A DNA stretch of 64,000 bases from Sphingomonas sp. PP-CE-1G-424. GTDB lineage: Bacteria > Pseudomonadota > Alphaproteobacteria > Sphingomonadales > Sphingomonadaceae. How positions within the stretch are numbered: position 1 is the first letter of the stretch; every line of letters begins with the position of its first letter. Below are positions 1 through 9,125 of this stretch, piece by piece. The notes beneath the pieces were generated by a model, which did no database searches, was not told where the DNA came from, and saw nothing but the letters and a program-made list of their open reading frames with translations. The DNA lies in the NCBI RefSeq assembly GCF_004341085.1, contig NZ_SLXW01000001.1:930001-994000 (forward strand), in the 5' to 3' direction. A program made the position numbers and the translations under genes.

Positions 1-212
1 ACGCGTACGTCGCGTTGCGCGATGCGCGATAAGATCGACGTCGGTATCGGATAGGCCAAGACCACTCGTTCGGTGTTCGGGAACAGGGTTCAGGAAAGCG
101 GCCCTTTGCGAAAGGTCGTTTGTGCAACGGGCACGGGCGCTTTCCCGTTACTCGTCGCTTACGCGAAGGCTTGGCCGTTCCAATCGCACCGGGGCGGAGC
201 AAAACAAGCTCG

Positions 213-1196
213 TTATGGCTTTAGGACACGTCCAGTTGCAGCCTGAGGTTGCGGCGGTGAGGCTGTCACCCGGACACCAAGGTTCAGTGCGCCGTCATAA
301 GGTCCACCGGGACCGTCCATAATTATCCCACGAGCCGGCGTCGGTTCTGACGAAGCCGCAGTTTGCGGACCGCAACTGGTGTCCGACGGACAGGCCCAAT
401 ATGATCCTCCATTCCATCTTGCATCGAGACTGATGCTGGTTTCGGCGGGAAGATAGCCGGCCATTGGCAGATAGGCTGACTTGGCCCAGGCGGGCGCCGT
501 TCGCATCGCGTGCATGTTCCCGACCAGGACGAGCACGCTAGCGTTCGGTCCTGCTCTGCTCACCAATGACGAGGCGAGTGCATTCTCGTAGTCGCCAGCC
601 TTAAATCCGGCGGGGCCGGGATTGTACAAAGGCTGGAAAGCAACGACGCTGGTGATCTGCCCCGCCGCCCGCAACGCGCGTAATCTTTGGAAAAGGTGGA
701 AATATGCCTCGCTGGACCTGCCGTCCTTCATGGGCTGGGTCCATAGTCTGCTCGTCAGGAACCGTGATGTTGCCGCTGCATCGCCGCTGGACCCGATGAA
801 ATCGTCGATAGCCGCCTGATCAACTGTCGCCTGCTCGACTGCGACGGTTACCGGATGGGACGACGAGGCCAAGCATGCGAGATCAACAAAGATCTCTGGT
901 GTTTCACGGGTGCCGTGCATTTCGCCGACTACGATCCAGCGAAGATTTGAGCGACCGAGAAGCATGTCCGCCCCGGCGATGGCAGCGCACTTTACCGGTC
1001 GCAGCGTGGTTTCGAACCGTCTCGCGGGTGGTGCCGCCTCGAGCGCCCAATCGATGTTCGGGTCTTGTCGCGCTGTCTGGTTCGCGTTGAAAATGGCCGT
1101 CATCTCGCCGTTGGATGCTCGTTCAAGAGGACGATCAGTTGCGGCCGATGGCGCGGTCGACGCCAGCAGGAAAATGGCAATTACTCGACTGAACAT
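213..1196 (-). CDS. Secreted ChaN/EreA-like protein
   Basis: A 327-residue protein with an N-terminal signal peptide (hydrophobic residues 5-19, small residues before a likely cut near residue 20). Residues 91-103 read GEMHGTRETPEIF, the hallmark of the ChaN / erythromycin-esterase-like fold. E92, H94, E121 and a second motif VGNMHAMRT (H229) are the usual conserved acidic and histidine residues. ChaN proteins bind haem at the envelope and EreA-type proteins are hydrolases; the sequence does not say which applies here. The ATG at 1196 was chosen over an upstream TTG because GGAGG lies 11 bases before it. Stop is TAA. It stands alone in a lower-GC stretch, so acquisition by transfer is possible. 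Confidence 0.6.
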   Translation of the reverse strand: MFSRVIAIFLLASTAPSAATDRPLERASNGEMTAIFNANQTARQDPNIDWALEAAPPARRFETTLRPVKCAAIAGADMLLGRSNLRWIVVGEMHGTRETPEIFVDLACLASSSHPVTVAVEQATVDQAAIDDFIGSSGDAAATSRFLTSRLWTQPMKDGRSSEAYFHLFQRLRALRAAGQITSVVAFQPLYNPGPAGFKAGDYENALASSLVSRAGPNASVLVLVGNMHAMRTAPAWAKSAYLPMAGYLPAETSISLDARWNGGSYWACPSDTSCGPQTAASSEPTPARGIIMDGPGGPYDGALNLGVRVTASPPQPQAATGRVLKP

Positions 1197-1337
1197 TGCG
1201 TGATCTACCTCCAATGAAGCGTCTCGCAGTTCCCGTTGATCCAGGCTGACGATCTACGATTTTCTGCTTGGCTACCGTCGAACTGCCGGTCAGTCACCAA
1301 GGTCTGCCAATACCCACTCACTGGTAAGCGTGACAAC

Positions 1338-1374
1338 CAATCTGATCCTTATCGGGCAATCTGATCCTTATCGG
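1338..1374. repeat. Short tandem duplication, 19-bp unit
   Basis: The 18-bp string caatctgatccttatcgg occurs twice, at 1338-1355 and 1357-1374, separated by one G. It lies just after the end of the DUF4336 remnant and looks like a local duplication; no function is apparent. Confidence 0.7.
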
Positions 1375-1383
1375 AAAAAGGCG

Positions 1384-1545
1384 CTATTTGCGGAGCAACC
1401 ATTCGAAAGCATGGGCAATTGCATCGCGACCGTCATTGCCATCGGACAGCCGGATGACCATCATCCGCGTGCGATAGGCGAAGCCGGCGACGGACACTGT
1501 CGGCCCATCAGCGATCCATATCTCTTCACCGAAGTGTCGCAGCAT
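1384..1545 (-). pseudogene. N-terminal remnant of a DUF4336 (metallo-beta-lactamase-like) gene
   Basis: Fifty-three codons starting at an ATG with AGGGGG upstream. Residues 1-34 (MLRHFGEEIWIADGP, then ..FAYRTRMMVIRLSDG) match what I recall as the conserved start of DUF4336 proteins, which are usually over 200 residues and carry a metallo-beta-lactamase-like fold. After LSDG the similarity stops and the frame ends 17 residues later, so all metal-binding motifs are missing. The TMR-VRL core makes the family call reasonable, but it is by eye. It could be translated as a small peptide, but is most simply a decayed gene. Confidence 0.5.
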
Positions 1546-1930
1546 TCGTGCCCCCTGTTGCCAGCTCGACTTCAGCGCGCGCCTGAAGCAGTGCAGGCTA
1601 CGCAATGTCGGCTATAGGCGCCTTCCTTTCAAAACCGGACTCTCATCTTTTCCTTATCGCGCCGTTGTTTGCCAACAAGTGGTAGCCTATTTCTCAATCG
1701 TATTTAGGAAAGGCCGGTGACGCTGCAGGACGGCGGCTATTGCTTTAATGGCAGCGCCGAAAGCTTCCATTCCATCCGTGATGGGCGCCGGCGTCAGATC
1801 ATCGGTTGCAACAGTCGAACCTTATCCGCGCACAGATCCTAGGCTGCGGAACTCGACAAGATGACCAGCGATAACATCATGCGCGGTACGCTGCGATAGC
1901 ATCGTCGACAGTATTTGAAATCGCCCGCCG
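1546..1930. other. Intergenic stretch without a recognisable gene
   Basis: About 385 bp, clearly lower in GC than the flanks (for example around 1621-1710). It contains a small hairpin, TTGTT-TGCC-AACAA, near 1664-1678, and a 42-codon open frame from a GTG at 1717 that I do not recognise. It probably marks the edge of a degraded, acquired segment. Confidence 0.4.
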
Positions 1931-3616
1931 TTACTGGCCCGTCGCTTGCCCGGCCGGCTTCGGCACGGCAGCCTGCGATCCGGCGCTTTCGTCGGTCACC
2001 GTCGATGTTTCGGTGACGGCCGAGGGCATCACGACCGGCGCGGGCTGGGGTTGCCCGGCCTGGCCGATCAGCGCGGCGTTCTCGATCACGTCGAGCGCAT
2101 GCCGCGCCTGGACGTAGCGGCCTGCGGCTTCCATCCAGTTGCTCGCCTGGTTCGCGCCCGGCAGCCGTGCGACTTCCGCGCGGGCCGCCTCGACCTGGCC
2201 CGCTTCGAGCAGACGCCGGACGCGGGCGAGCCGATCGGCGGGCATCGTCGACGGCGTGCCGGCCTTGCGCAGCACGACCAGCGAATCGATCTGGTGCTGG
2301 ATCGTGTCGAGCCAGCCGTCTCCGGTCGTCGACGTAATGTCCGGCGCGATCGTATCGAGCCCCTGGCGCAGGTCCTCCAGCGTCACCGGCTGGCGCGCCG
2401 CCTGGATCAGCGTGGTGGTCGCGCGCGGTTGCGCCTGACCGAACCGCAACCGCAATTGCTCCTCGAGATAGCCGAGCGTCACGCCGCGATCGAGCGCACG
2501 CCGGGCGGCGAACGCCACCAGCAGGCCTTCCGCGCGGGTCGCCTGGCCAGCGGCGGCGGACGCATCGGTGGCGATCGTCGCGGTGCGCGTTTCCAGCGCG
2601 GTCAATTGCGCCGCCAGCGTCGCCTCGCGCGTCGCGAGCACGGCGGTATCGATCGGGGCGGGGGCCTGCGGCTCGCCGTTCGGGCCGAGCGGTTGCGACG
2701 GGATATACCCCGAACTGCCCGCCGCCGCCTTCTGCGCGGCGGTCGTCGTCCCGGCGGTCGTCGCATGCCCGCCGAACCACGGCAGTCGCTTGGCGGCATA
2801 GCCCATCAGGCCCAGCCCCGCGACGAACGCGAGGCCGACAAGGGCAAGGATCACACCCATTTTGGGTCCGCGTGCCCGTGGGCGATCGGTCGGCACGTAG
2901 TCGCTCATGACGTGCTTATCCCCGCCGCGCGCGCGCTGGTCAATCGCGCGCGTGTTCGCGTGCGCAGCAGCGAGCGCGACGACCGCCGAATCGGTCGGTT
3001 GCGGGGCGATCGCGACGGTGGCCCAACCGAGCCCCGCCGCGTCGCCGACCGCCTGGCTGATGGCGACGAGCGCGATTCCTTGGCGAGCCGTACCCGCCGC
3101 ATCGACCAGCTCGGCCAGCCGTTCCGCGGCGCGCACCGAATGGAGCAAGACGATCGCATCCTCGAACGATCGCGCAATCTCGGAGCCGAGCGGCACGGTG
3201 TCGCTCGCATAGACGGTGATCGCCTCGACGCCGTCGCCGGTCTCGCGCCGGTCGCGTCCGGCGAGGTGGAGCAGCCGCGCAAAGCCGCGGTCACGCGCGT
3301 CCGCCACCACCGCCCGCGCGTCGTCGGAACCGGTGACCGCGACCGCGAACCCGGCTTTCGACGCCGCCGCCGCGGTCGCGGCACCGACCGCGACGACCGG
3401 CAACCGCGTGAACGCGTCGAGCCCGGCGCCGCCATGCCGCACCGCGTTCGCGCTGGTCAGCAACAGCCCGTCGAACCCCGCAGGATCGGGCGGCGTCCAG
3501 TCGACCGGTACGACGCCGAACAGCGGAATCTGCCGCGCCTCCAGCCCAAGCGCTCGCAAGGATGTCGCGGTGCGCGTATTGCCGGGTTCCGGCCGCAGCA
3601 CCACGACGGGTTTCAT
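1931..3616 (-). CDS. hemD: Uroporphyrinogen-III synthase joined to a mitofilin-like membrane protein
   Basis: A 561-codon frame. Residues 1 to about 225 (start VVVLRPEPGN, then LLLTSANAVRHGG) are a HemD domain, which cyclises hydroxymethylbilane to uroporphyrinogen III in haem synthesis. After a short basic linker, residues 253-274 form one membrane helix, followed by a Thr/Ala/Pro-rich stretch and a long helical region rich in ALETR and ARAEVARLPGANQASNW motifs, typical of the alphaproteobacterial COG4223 / mitofilin-like proteins. The ATG overlaps the hemC stop (ATGA). An internal ATG at 2908 (residue 237, MSDYVP), with GGGGAT about 9 bases upstream, could be a separate start, so the product may be one fusion, two proteins, or both. 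Confidence 0.8.
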   Translation of the reverse strand: MKPVVVLRPEPGNTRTATSLRALGLEARQIPLFGVVPVDWTPPDPAGFDGLLLTSANAVRHGGAGLDAFTRLPVVAVGAATAAAASKAGFAVAVTGSDDARAVVADARDRGFARLLHLAGRDRRETGDGVEAITVYASDTVPLGSEIARSFEDAIVLLHSVRAAERLAELVDAAGTARQGIALVAISQAVGDAAGLGWATVAIAPQPTDSAVVALAAAHANTRAIDQRARGGDKHVMSDYVPTDRPRARGPKMGVILALVGLAFVAGLGLMGYAAKRLPWFGGHATTAGTTTAAQKAAAGSSGYIPSQPLGPNGEPQAPAPIDTAVLATREATLAAQLTALETRTATIATDASAAAGQATRAEGLLVAFAARRALDRGVTLGYLEEQLRLRFGQAQPRATTTLIQAARQPVTLEDLRQGLDTIAPDITSTTGDGWLDTIQHQIDSLVVLRKAGTPSTMPADRLARVRRLLEAGQVEAARAEVARLPGANQASNWMEAAGRYVQARHALDVIENAALIGQAGQPQPAPVVMPSAVTETSTVTDESAGSQAAVPKPAGQATGQ

Positions 3617-4518
3617 GCGGCGAACAACCGCCGGACGCTGGCCGGCGCGCGCGCGAGCAGATCCTCCGCCAACGCCGTGCCGAGATCATCCTCGACCGTC
3701 CCCTCGATCGATCCCGCGACATCGCACGCGCCATCCTCGGCGATCAGCTCGGCGCGCAACGTAAGCGTCTCGCCCGCGAGCGACGCGAGCGCCGCGACCG
3801 GCGAATGACAATCCGCCCCCAGCCGCGCGAGCAACGCCCGCTCGGTCAGCACGCACGCACTCGTATCGTGGTGGTCGATCGCCGCTACGATCTCGCCCGC
3901 CGCGCTCCCGGCGAGCACCTCGACCCCGACCGCACCCTGGGCAGGCGCCGGCAGCATCACGTCGGTCGGGATCGCGTGGCCGTCGTCGCGCCCGAGCCGG
4001 TCGAGTCCCGCCGCCGCCAGCAGTGTCGCATCCATCTCGCCGCTCGCCACCCGGCCGAGCCGCGTGTCGACATTGCCGCGGATCAGCACGATCTCCAAGT
4101 CGGGCCGCAGTCGCAGCATCTGCGCGCGCCGCCTCGGCGAACTCGTCCCGACCACCGCGCCCTGCCGCAGATCGGCGAGCGTTTCCGCGCCGATCAGCCG
4201 GTCGCGTACATCGGCACGTGGCAGCATCGCCGCGATCCTCAACGTCGCGGGGCGGATCGTCTCGACGTCCTTCATCGAATGCACCGCGCCGTCAATGTCG
4301 CCGTCATGGAGCGCGCGATCGAGTTCCTTGGTCCACAGCGCCTTGCCGCCGATCTCGGCGAGCGCACGATCCTGCACACGGTCGCCGGTGGTGCGGATCA
4401 CGACGATCTCGACCATGTCGGGCGACCAGCCATGCGCCGCGCACAGTGCTTCGCGCACCATGCCCGCCTGGGTGAGCGCCAGCGGCGAACCGCGCGTACC
4501 GAGCCGAAAACGATTCAT
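3613..4518 (-). CDS. hemC: Hydroxymethylbilane synthase (porphobilinogen deaminase)
   Basis: A 301-residue protein of normal family length. It polymerises four porphobilinogens into hydroxymethylbilane in the cytoplasm. Visible motifs are RLGTRGSPLALTQA at the N-terminus, HSMKDV with the catalytic aspartate D84, GTSSPRRRAQ at 124-133, RGNVDTRL at 148-155, and the cofactor-carrying cysteine C237 in GADCHSP. The open frame runs 72 codons further upstream, but the family starts at the MNRFRLGTRG chosen here. It is the first gene of the hemC-hemD pair and diverges from tsaD across 63 bp, which must hold both promoters. Confidence 0.95.
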   Translation of the reverse strand: MNRFRLGTRGSPLALTQAGMVREALCAAHGWSPDMVEIVVIRTTGDRVQDRALAEIGGKALWTKELDRALHDGDIDGAVHSMKDVETIRPATLRIAAMLPRADVRDRLIGAETLADLRQGAVVGTSSPRRRAQMLRLRPDLEIVLIRGNVDTRLGRVASGEMDATLLAAAGLDRLGRDDGHAIPTDVMLPAPAQGAVGVEVLAGSAAGEIVAAIDHHDTSACVLTERALLARLGADCHSPVAALASLAGETLTLRAELIAEDGACDVAGSIEGTVEDDLGTALAEDLLARAPASVRRLFAA

Positions 4519-4581
4519 CACCGCGCCATGCAGAAACCGCGCGGCTTCGACAAGCTTGGCGCGGCGCGATAGGGGTAGTTG

Positions 4582-5607
4582 ATGATCATCCTCGGCATCG
4601 AATCCTCCTGCGACGAAACCGCCGCCGCGCTCGTCACCGGCGACCGTCAGGTCCTCGCGCACCGGCTGCTCGGCCAGGAAGCCGCGCACGCCCCGTTCGG
4701 CGGCGTCGTCCCCGAAATTGCCGCGCGCGCGCATGTCGAGGCGCTCGAACCACTCATCGTCGCAGCCCTAGCCGATGCAGGGCTCAAGCTGGCCGACGTC
4801 GACGCGATCGCCGCGACGGCCGGGCCGGGGCTGATCGGCGGCGTCATGGTCGGGCTGGTGACGGGCAAGGCGCTCGCGCACGCGGCCGGCAAGCCCCTGA
4901 TCGCGGTCAACCATCTCGAAGGCCACGCGCTCTCGCCGCGGCTGTCCGACCCGGATCTCGAATTTCCGTACCTGCTGCTGCTGGTATCAGGCGGCCATTG
5001 CCAGCTGCTGCTGGTCGAGGGCGTCGGCGCGTATCGGCGGTTGGCGACGACGATCGACGATGCGGCAGGCGAAGCGTTCGACAAGACCGCCAAGCTGCTC
5101 GGTCTCGGCTTCCCCGGCGGCCCCGCGGTCGAACGCGCCGCCGCGCTCGGCAACCCGAAGGCGGTCCCGCTGCCACGCCCGCTCAAAGGCTCGCCCGAAC
5201 CGCATTTTTCGTTCGCCGGCCTGAAGAGCGCGGTCGCGCGCGTCGTTGGCCAATATTCGCCCGAGGACCTTGCCGCCTCGTTCCAGGCCGCGGTCGTCGA
5301 CTGCCTGATCGATCGCACGACCAAGGCACTCCGCACCGCGCACGGCGCCACCGCGCTCGTCGTCGCGGGTGGGGTCGCCGCGAACACCGCGGTTCGTGGC
5401 GCGTTGCAGACGCTCGCCAGCGCCCACGGCCTCCGCTTCGTCGCACCGCCGCTCTGGCTCTGCACCGACAACGCCGCGATGATCGGCTGGGCAGGCGCCG
5501 AGCGCTTCGCCGCCGGGCTCACCGACCCGCTCGACGTCGCCGCCCGCCCACGCTGGCCGCTCGATCCCAACGCCGAAGCGGTGCGTGGCGCAGGAGTGAA
5601 GGCATGA
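4582..5607 (+). CDS. tsaD: tRNA N6-adenosine threonylcarbamoyltransferase
   Basis: TsaD (formerly Gcp), 341 residues, transfers the threonylcarbamoyl group to A37 of ANN-decoding tRNAs, using the intermediate made by TsaC, which is also in this window. Motifs: [12 protein letters not shown] at the start, [10 protein letters not shown], the metal-binding HLEGH (H111 and H115), and [14 protein letters not shown] 4582 is preceded by AGGGG; a TTG one codon earlier is ignored. Its stop overlaps the gpsA start, so the two are translationally coupled, an arrangement familiar from alphaproteobacteria. Confidence 0.96.
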   Translation: MIILGIESSCDETAAALVTGDRQVLAHRLLGQEAAHAPFGGVVPEIAARAHVEALEPLIVAALADAGLKLADVDAIAATAGPGLIGGVMVGLVTGKALAHAAGKPLIAVNHLEGHALSPRLSDPDLEFPYLLLLVSGGHCQLLLVEGVGAYRRLATTIDDAAGEAFDKTAKLLGLGFPGGPAVERAAALGNPKAVPLPRPLKGSPEPHFSFAGLKSAVARVVGQYSPEDLAASFQAAVVDCLIDRTTKALRTAHGATALVVAGGVAANTAVRGALQTLASAHGLRFVAPPLWLCTDNAAMIGWAGAERFAAGLTDPLDVAARPRWPLDPNAEAVRGAGVKA

Positions 5608-6581
5608 AAATCGGCGTCATCGGCGGGGGTGCCTGGGGCACTGCACTCGCACAGGTCGCCGCGCACGAAGGTCGCGAGGTGGTCCTCTGGGCGCGAGAAA
5701 CCGCGGTGGTCGAGTCGATCAACGCGCACCACGAGAACAGCCTGTTCCTAGCCGGCGTCGCGCTCTCCCCGACGATCCGCGCGACCGAAGACCTCGCCGC
5801 GCTCGCCGACATGGACGCGATCCTCGTCGTCGCCCCCGCGCAGCACGTCGGCAGCGTCCTGGCCGCCGCCCCGGTCGGCCGCATCCCGCTCGTCCTCTGC
5901 GCAAAAGGCATCGAGGCGGGCAGCAAGCGTCTCGTCGGCGAAGTGGCGCGCGCCGTTCATCCGAACGCACCGATCGCCGTCCTCTCCGGGCCCACCTTTG
6001 CGCACGAAGTTGCCGCCGGCCTCCCCACCGCCGTCACGCTCGCCTGCGAGGATGCCGACCTCGGCGAACGTCTCGCGACGCGTCTCGCCGCGCGCCATTT
6101 TCGCACCTACGCCTCCACGGACGTCGCTGGCGCGGAGATCGGCGGCGCGGTGAAGAACGTCCTCGCGATCGGCTGCGGCGTCGTCGAGGGGGCAGGGCTC
6201 GGCCAGAACGCGCGCGCCGCCCTCATCGCGCGCGGATTCGCCGAAATGACCCGCTTCGGCCTCGCCAGAGGCGCCCGCGCGGAAACGCTCGCCGGGCTAT
6301 CGGGACTGGGCGACCTCGTCCTCACCTGCTCCTCGACCAGCTCGCGCAATTTCTCGCTCGGCGTCGGTTTGGGGAGAGGCGACTCCGCTGCAACGTTGCT
6401 CGCCGACCGTCGCACCGTCGCGGAAGGCGCCTTCACCGCCCCCGTCCTCCGCGAAGCCGCGCGAGACGCCGGCGTCGACATACCGATCACCGAAGCCGTT
6501 TGCCGCCTGTTGGAAGGCGCCCCCGTCAGCGACGTCATCGGCGACCTCCTGGCGCGCCCGCTAAAGGGCGAGGCGGGCTAA
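5604..6581 (+). CDS. gpsA: Glycerol-3-phosphate dehydrogenase [NAD(P)+]
   Basis: A 325-residue enzyme that reduces dihydroxyacetone phosphate to sn-glycerol-3-phosphate for phospholipid synthesis. The N-terminal nucleotide-binding motif [12 protein letters not shown] spans residues 4-15. [37 protein letters not shown] (catalytic lysine) and [14 protein letters not shown] are all family signatures. Starts at the ATG that overlaps the tsaD TGA. The gene ends before two palindromic repeats. Confidence 0.96.
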   Translation: MKIGVIGGGAWGTALAQVAAHEGREVVLWARETAVVESINAHHENSLFLAGVALSPTIRATEDLAALADMDAILVVAPAQHVGSVLAAAPVGRIPLVLCAKGIEAGSKRLVGEVARAVHPNAPIAVLSGPTFAHEVAAGLPTAVTLACEDADLGERLATRLAARHFRTYASTDVAGAEIGGAVKNVLAIGCGVVEGAGLGQNARAALIARGFAEMTRFGLARGARAETLAGLSGLGDLVLTCSSTSSRNFSLGVGLGRGDSAATLLADRRTVAEGAFTAPVLREAARDAGVDIPITEAVCRLLEGAPVSDVIGDLLARPLKGEAG

Positions 6582-6593
6582 CCCCCAAAACTG

Positions 6594-6648
6594 TTTCCCC
6601 GCGAAGGCGGGGATCCAGACTGGGCTCCCGCCTTCGCGGGAGAACAAG
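6594..6648. repeat. Palindromic repeat, family B
   Basis: Arms gcgaaggcgggga and tcccgccttcgc around a short centre ccagactggg, just after the gpsA stop. Same core as the copies at 22433, 24823, 30994 and inside thiD. Confidence 0.85.
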
Positions 6649-6664
6649 GAAGGGCTGACCTCGC

Positions 6665-6790
6665 GATCCTCCCCCGCCAGGGGGAGGTGGCACCGAAGGT
6701 GACGGAGGGGGAGGACACGGAACCTACGTTGCCCTTACCTCCCCCTCCGACTGGCAAGAGCCAGCCACCTCCCCCTGGCGGGGAAGGATC
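6665..6790. repeat. Palindromic repeat, family D
   Basis: Outer arms atcctcccccgccagggg and ccctggcggggaaggat with an inner ggaggggg/cctccccctcc pair. It lies between the convergent ends of gpsA and the AsmA gene and overlaps none of the gpsA coding region. Confidence 0.8.
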
Positions 6791-6795
6791 AGAAA

Positions 6796-8655
6796 TCACC
6801 GCAACACCCGCGCCGCCAACCCTGAGCAATCCGCATTCCCCGCCGTCGGCCCCTGCTTCCCGGTAATCGCCCGCCCGATCGCCTTGAAGATATTTCCCAC
6901 CGACTTCACCTCGGGCGGGATCGTCACATCCGGCCGCTCGATCGTCCCGGTCATGTACGCCGACCCCGGCAGCCGCAGCAGCGCATGCTGTTTCGGCGTG
7001 CCCGTCAGCCGAATGTTCAGCGTCTCCCCCGGAAACACCACGCTCCCCTGTCCCCGCAACTGACTAGCGGTAGTATCGACGATCATCGGATCGACCCGCC
7101 CTTGCCCGCGCGTCACATCGAGCTTCAGCACGACGCACCGCAACCCCGCCCGCTCGCCATCCTTCGCCAGCAACGCCCGCGCCGCATCGAAGCCCAAGGC
7201 CGCGGCGATCCCCTGCGGCAGTTGCCCATCGCGCGCGACGAACCCGATCGTCCCGTTCGACCGCCCGACCGCCGCCCGGATCGTCTCGCCTGGTCCCTTC
7301 AGCCGCACCCGCGCGCTGACGTTGCCGCTGAAATCGCCACCGCCGCCTGCCAGCGCCTGCACGCTGCTGCCGCGCAACCTGAGGTCGATATCGACCGTCG
7401 GCACCTTCCGGTCGCCGCGCTGGTCGACCGTCACCGTGCCCGTGACGTTGCCATGCGACAGCCGCGCGACCAGCTCGCTCAGCGTCAGCAGCTGATGATC
7501 GATCGCCAGCACGCCCTTGGCGGACAGGATCGGCGACGCGCCGTTGCCGCTCACGATCCGGCCGATGCGAAACCCCATCCGCGCGTCGGTCCTGTCGATC
7601 TTGCCGATATCGATCCGCGTGTTGGGTACCAGTCGCGGCCCGATCGCGCGCTCCAGCGCCGCGCCCTCCGCCTTGCCCTCGTCCGAAGCCAGATCGCCGA
7701 AATCGAACTGCCGCGAGACGATGTCGCCATCGACCTTGCTGCGCCCCGCCTGCTTGTCGACGGTCACGTGCCCCGCGAAATCGGAGCGCCCGACCACGCC
7801 CTTCAACTGCGTGACGGTCCATTTCGGTTGGTCGTGGCGGACGTGCGCGCTGAACGACACCGGCTGCGTGCGGAACAGCCCCGCCTCGATCACCGCGTCG
7901 ATCAACTTGAGATCGGTCGCGCGTGCCGTCACGTCTAGGCTCATCGCGTCGGTATCGAGCGGCCGGTCCATCAGCCCCTTGGCGGCAATCGAAAGAGCAT
8001 CGCCATCGATCGACGCGGTGAACGGCCACGGCTTGCCCTGAAACGTCTCCACCGAAGGCCCCGCCACCGCGATCCGCACCGCCGCCCCGCGGATCGTGCC
8101 CGACCCGTTCGCGCGAATGCCGTGCACCGGATCCGACACGAACCGCGCCGTGACGAAGCGGTCCTGCTTGTCGTCGCGATACTCGATCACGCTGTCGCTG
8201 ATCGTCAGCCCGTCGAGATCGGTCGAACTCCCGCCGCCCTTGGGCTTGCCCGGCCGCTCCCAGTTGGTCCGACCGTCCTTGTCGCGCACCAGCACCAGAT
8301 GCAGCCCCCGCGCCTTCACGTCGCGCGGCCCGAACGCGCCCTTCAGCAAGCTGAGCCCGGAAAACGTCGCCTCCGCCTCGCGCAACTGCACGAAATCGCC
8401 TTTGCCCGCCCAGTCGGCCTGCGGGATGCGCACGTTCGTGATCCGGATCGTCGGATTGAACCCGAACGCATCGACCCGCTCGATCCCGCCGATCGTCACC
8501 GGCCGCCCGAACCGCGCGGTCAGCTGCCGCTCGATCACGCCTTTCAACGATCCCCACGGAAACGCGGCAAGCCCCACCAGCCCCAGCACGAGCACGCTCG
8601 CGACGACGATGCCGGTGACTTTAACCCAGCGTTTGCGAAAGAATCCCCTCATCAT
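6796..8655 (-). CDS. AsmA family protein
   Basis: A 619-residue protein with one N-terminal membrane helix (residues 12-32) followed by a large periplasmic region. The segment after the helix (LTARFGRPVTIGGIERVDAF.. then LREAEATFSGLSLLKG) and the C-terminal GTGTPKQHALLRLPG-like region followed by GTIERPDVTIP are typical of AsmA/YhdP proteins. These are thought to bridge the envelope and affect outer-membrane lipid transport and assembly. The frame extends 51 codons upstream through the repeat at 8739, but MMRGFFRKRW gives the expected short cytoplasmic start. The gene is monocistronic by spacing. Confidence 0.85.
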   Translation of the reverse strand: MMRGFFRKRWVKVTGIVVASVLVLGLVGLAAFPWGSLKGVIERQLTARFGRPVTIGGIERVDAFGFNPTIRITNVRIPQADWAGKGDFVQLREAEATFSGLSLLKGAFGPRDVKARGLHLVLVRDKDGRTNWERPGKPKGGGSSTDLDGLTISDSVIEYRDDKQDRFVTARFVSDPVHGIRANGSGTIRGAAVRIAVAGPSVETFQGKPWPFTASIDGDALSIAAKGLMDRPLDTDAMSLDVTARATDLKLIDAVIEAGLFRTQPVSFSAHVRHDQPKWTVTQLKGVVGRSDFAGHVTVDKQAGRSKVDGDIVSRQFDFGDLASDEGKAEGAALERAIGPRLVPNTRIDIGKIDRTDARMGFRIGRIVSGNGASPILSAKGVLAIDHQLLTLSELVARLSHGNVTGTVTVDQRGDRKVPTVDIDLRLRGSSVQALAGGGGDFSGNVSARVRLKGPGETIRAAVGRSNGTIGFVARDGQLPQGIAAALGFDAARALLAKDGERAGLRCVVLKLDVTRGQGRVDPMIVDTTASQLRGQGSVVFPGETLNIRLTGTPKQHALLRLPGSAYMTGTIERPDVTIPPEVKSVGNIFKAIGRAITGKQGPTAGNADCSGLAARVLR

Positions 8656-8738
8656 AGCGGCGACGCGCCGCCGGGGAAATCGTTCCGCCTGCGTCAGGAC
8701 CGCTGCGCAGATTACATCCGTTCGGCCTAGCCCTTGCA

Positions 8739-8842
8739 CCACCCCGGCGAAGGCCGGGGCCCAATTGGGCAACGTCGTTAACAAGGGGCGGCGCCACGTT
8801 ACGACCACCTTTCCACTTGGGCCCCGGCCTCCGCCGGGGTGG
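8739..8842. repeat. Palindromic repeat, family A
   Basis: About 104 bp. The arms are ccaccccggcgaaggccgg.. and ..ccggcctccgccggggtgg, each ending inward in a cccaattgg or ccacttggg box, with a variable centre of about 45 bp. It lies downstream of the SdhAF4-like gene. Confidence 0.9.
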
Positions 8843-8860
8843 TAAGGTGGGTCGCGCCCC

Positions 8861-9019
8861 TCAGAAATCGATCGCCATGCCCTTCAGCTCCCAATCGCCA
8901 TAGCGCGTAGGATCGCGCGGCTCGGGGTCCTTGTCGGGCACGATCGCCTCGGGCTTCGGCACCGGCGTATTCTTCGCAAGGTATTCTGGCGGCTTCAGAT
9001 GATCGGGGCGCTGGCCCAT
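8861..9019 (-). CDS. DUF1674 protein, SdhAF4-like succinate dehydrogenase assembly factor
   Basis: A 52-residue protein ending DPTRYGDWELKGMAIDF, the DUF1674 signature shared with mitochondrial SDHAF4. Those proteins bind flavinylated SdhA and help assemble complex II. The open frame is longer, but the ATG at 9019 has GGAGAG upstream and gives the usual length of about 50-60 residues. It diverges from rsmB over 106 bp. No other succinate dehydrogenase gene is visible in the window. Confidence 0.85.
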   Translation of the reverse strand: MGQRPDHLKPPEYLAKNTPVPKPEAIVPDKDPEPRDPTRYGDWELKGMAIDF

Positions 9020-9125
9020 CGCGGCTCTCCGGATTTGCGTGTTGGCGTCGTAACCACCACATGGGCCCTGTCGCGCCGCTTTGCCATAACAGCCGCGCGA
9101 CAAACCGAACGCGAAGGACCTTCAT

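Noticed and set aside
1..54. Possible 3' end of a plus-strand gene entering from the left edge
   Set aside because: The first frame is open until a TAG at 52-54, but 17 codons without a motif are too few to support a gene.
1946..3808. A 620-codon open frame opposite hemD and hemC
   Set aside because: High GC leaves long antisense frames open. This one is Arg-rich, has no motif, and lies opposite clear hemD and hemC genes.
8739..8842. CRISPR array made of the recurrent repeats
   Set aside because: The repeats are dispersed palindromes of unequal length in separate gaps, with no regular repeat-spacer pattern and no cas genes.
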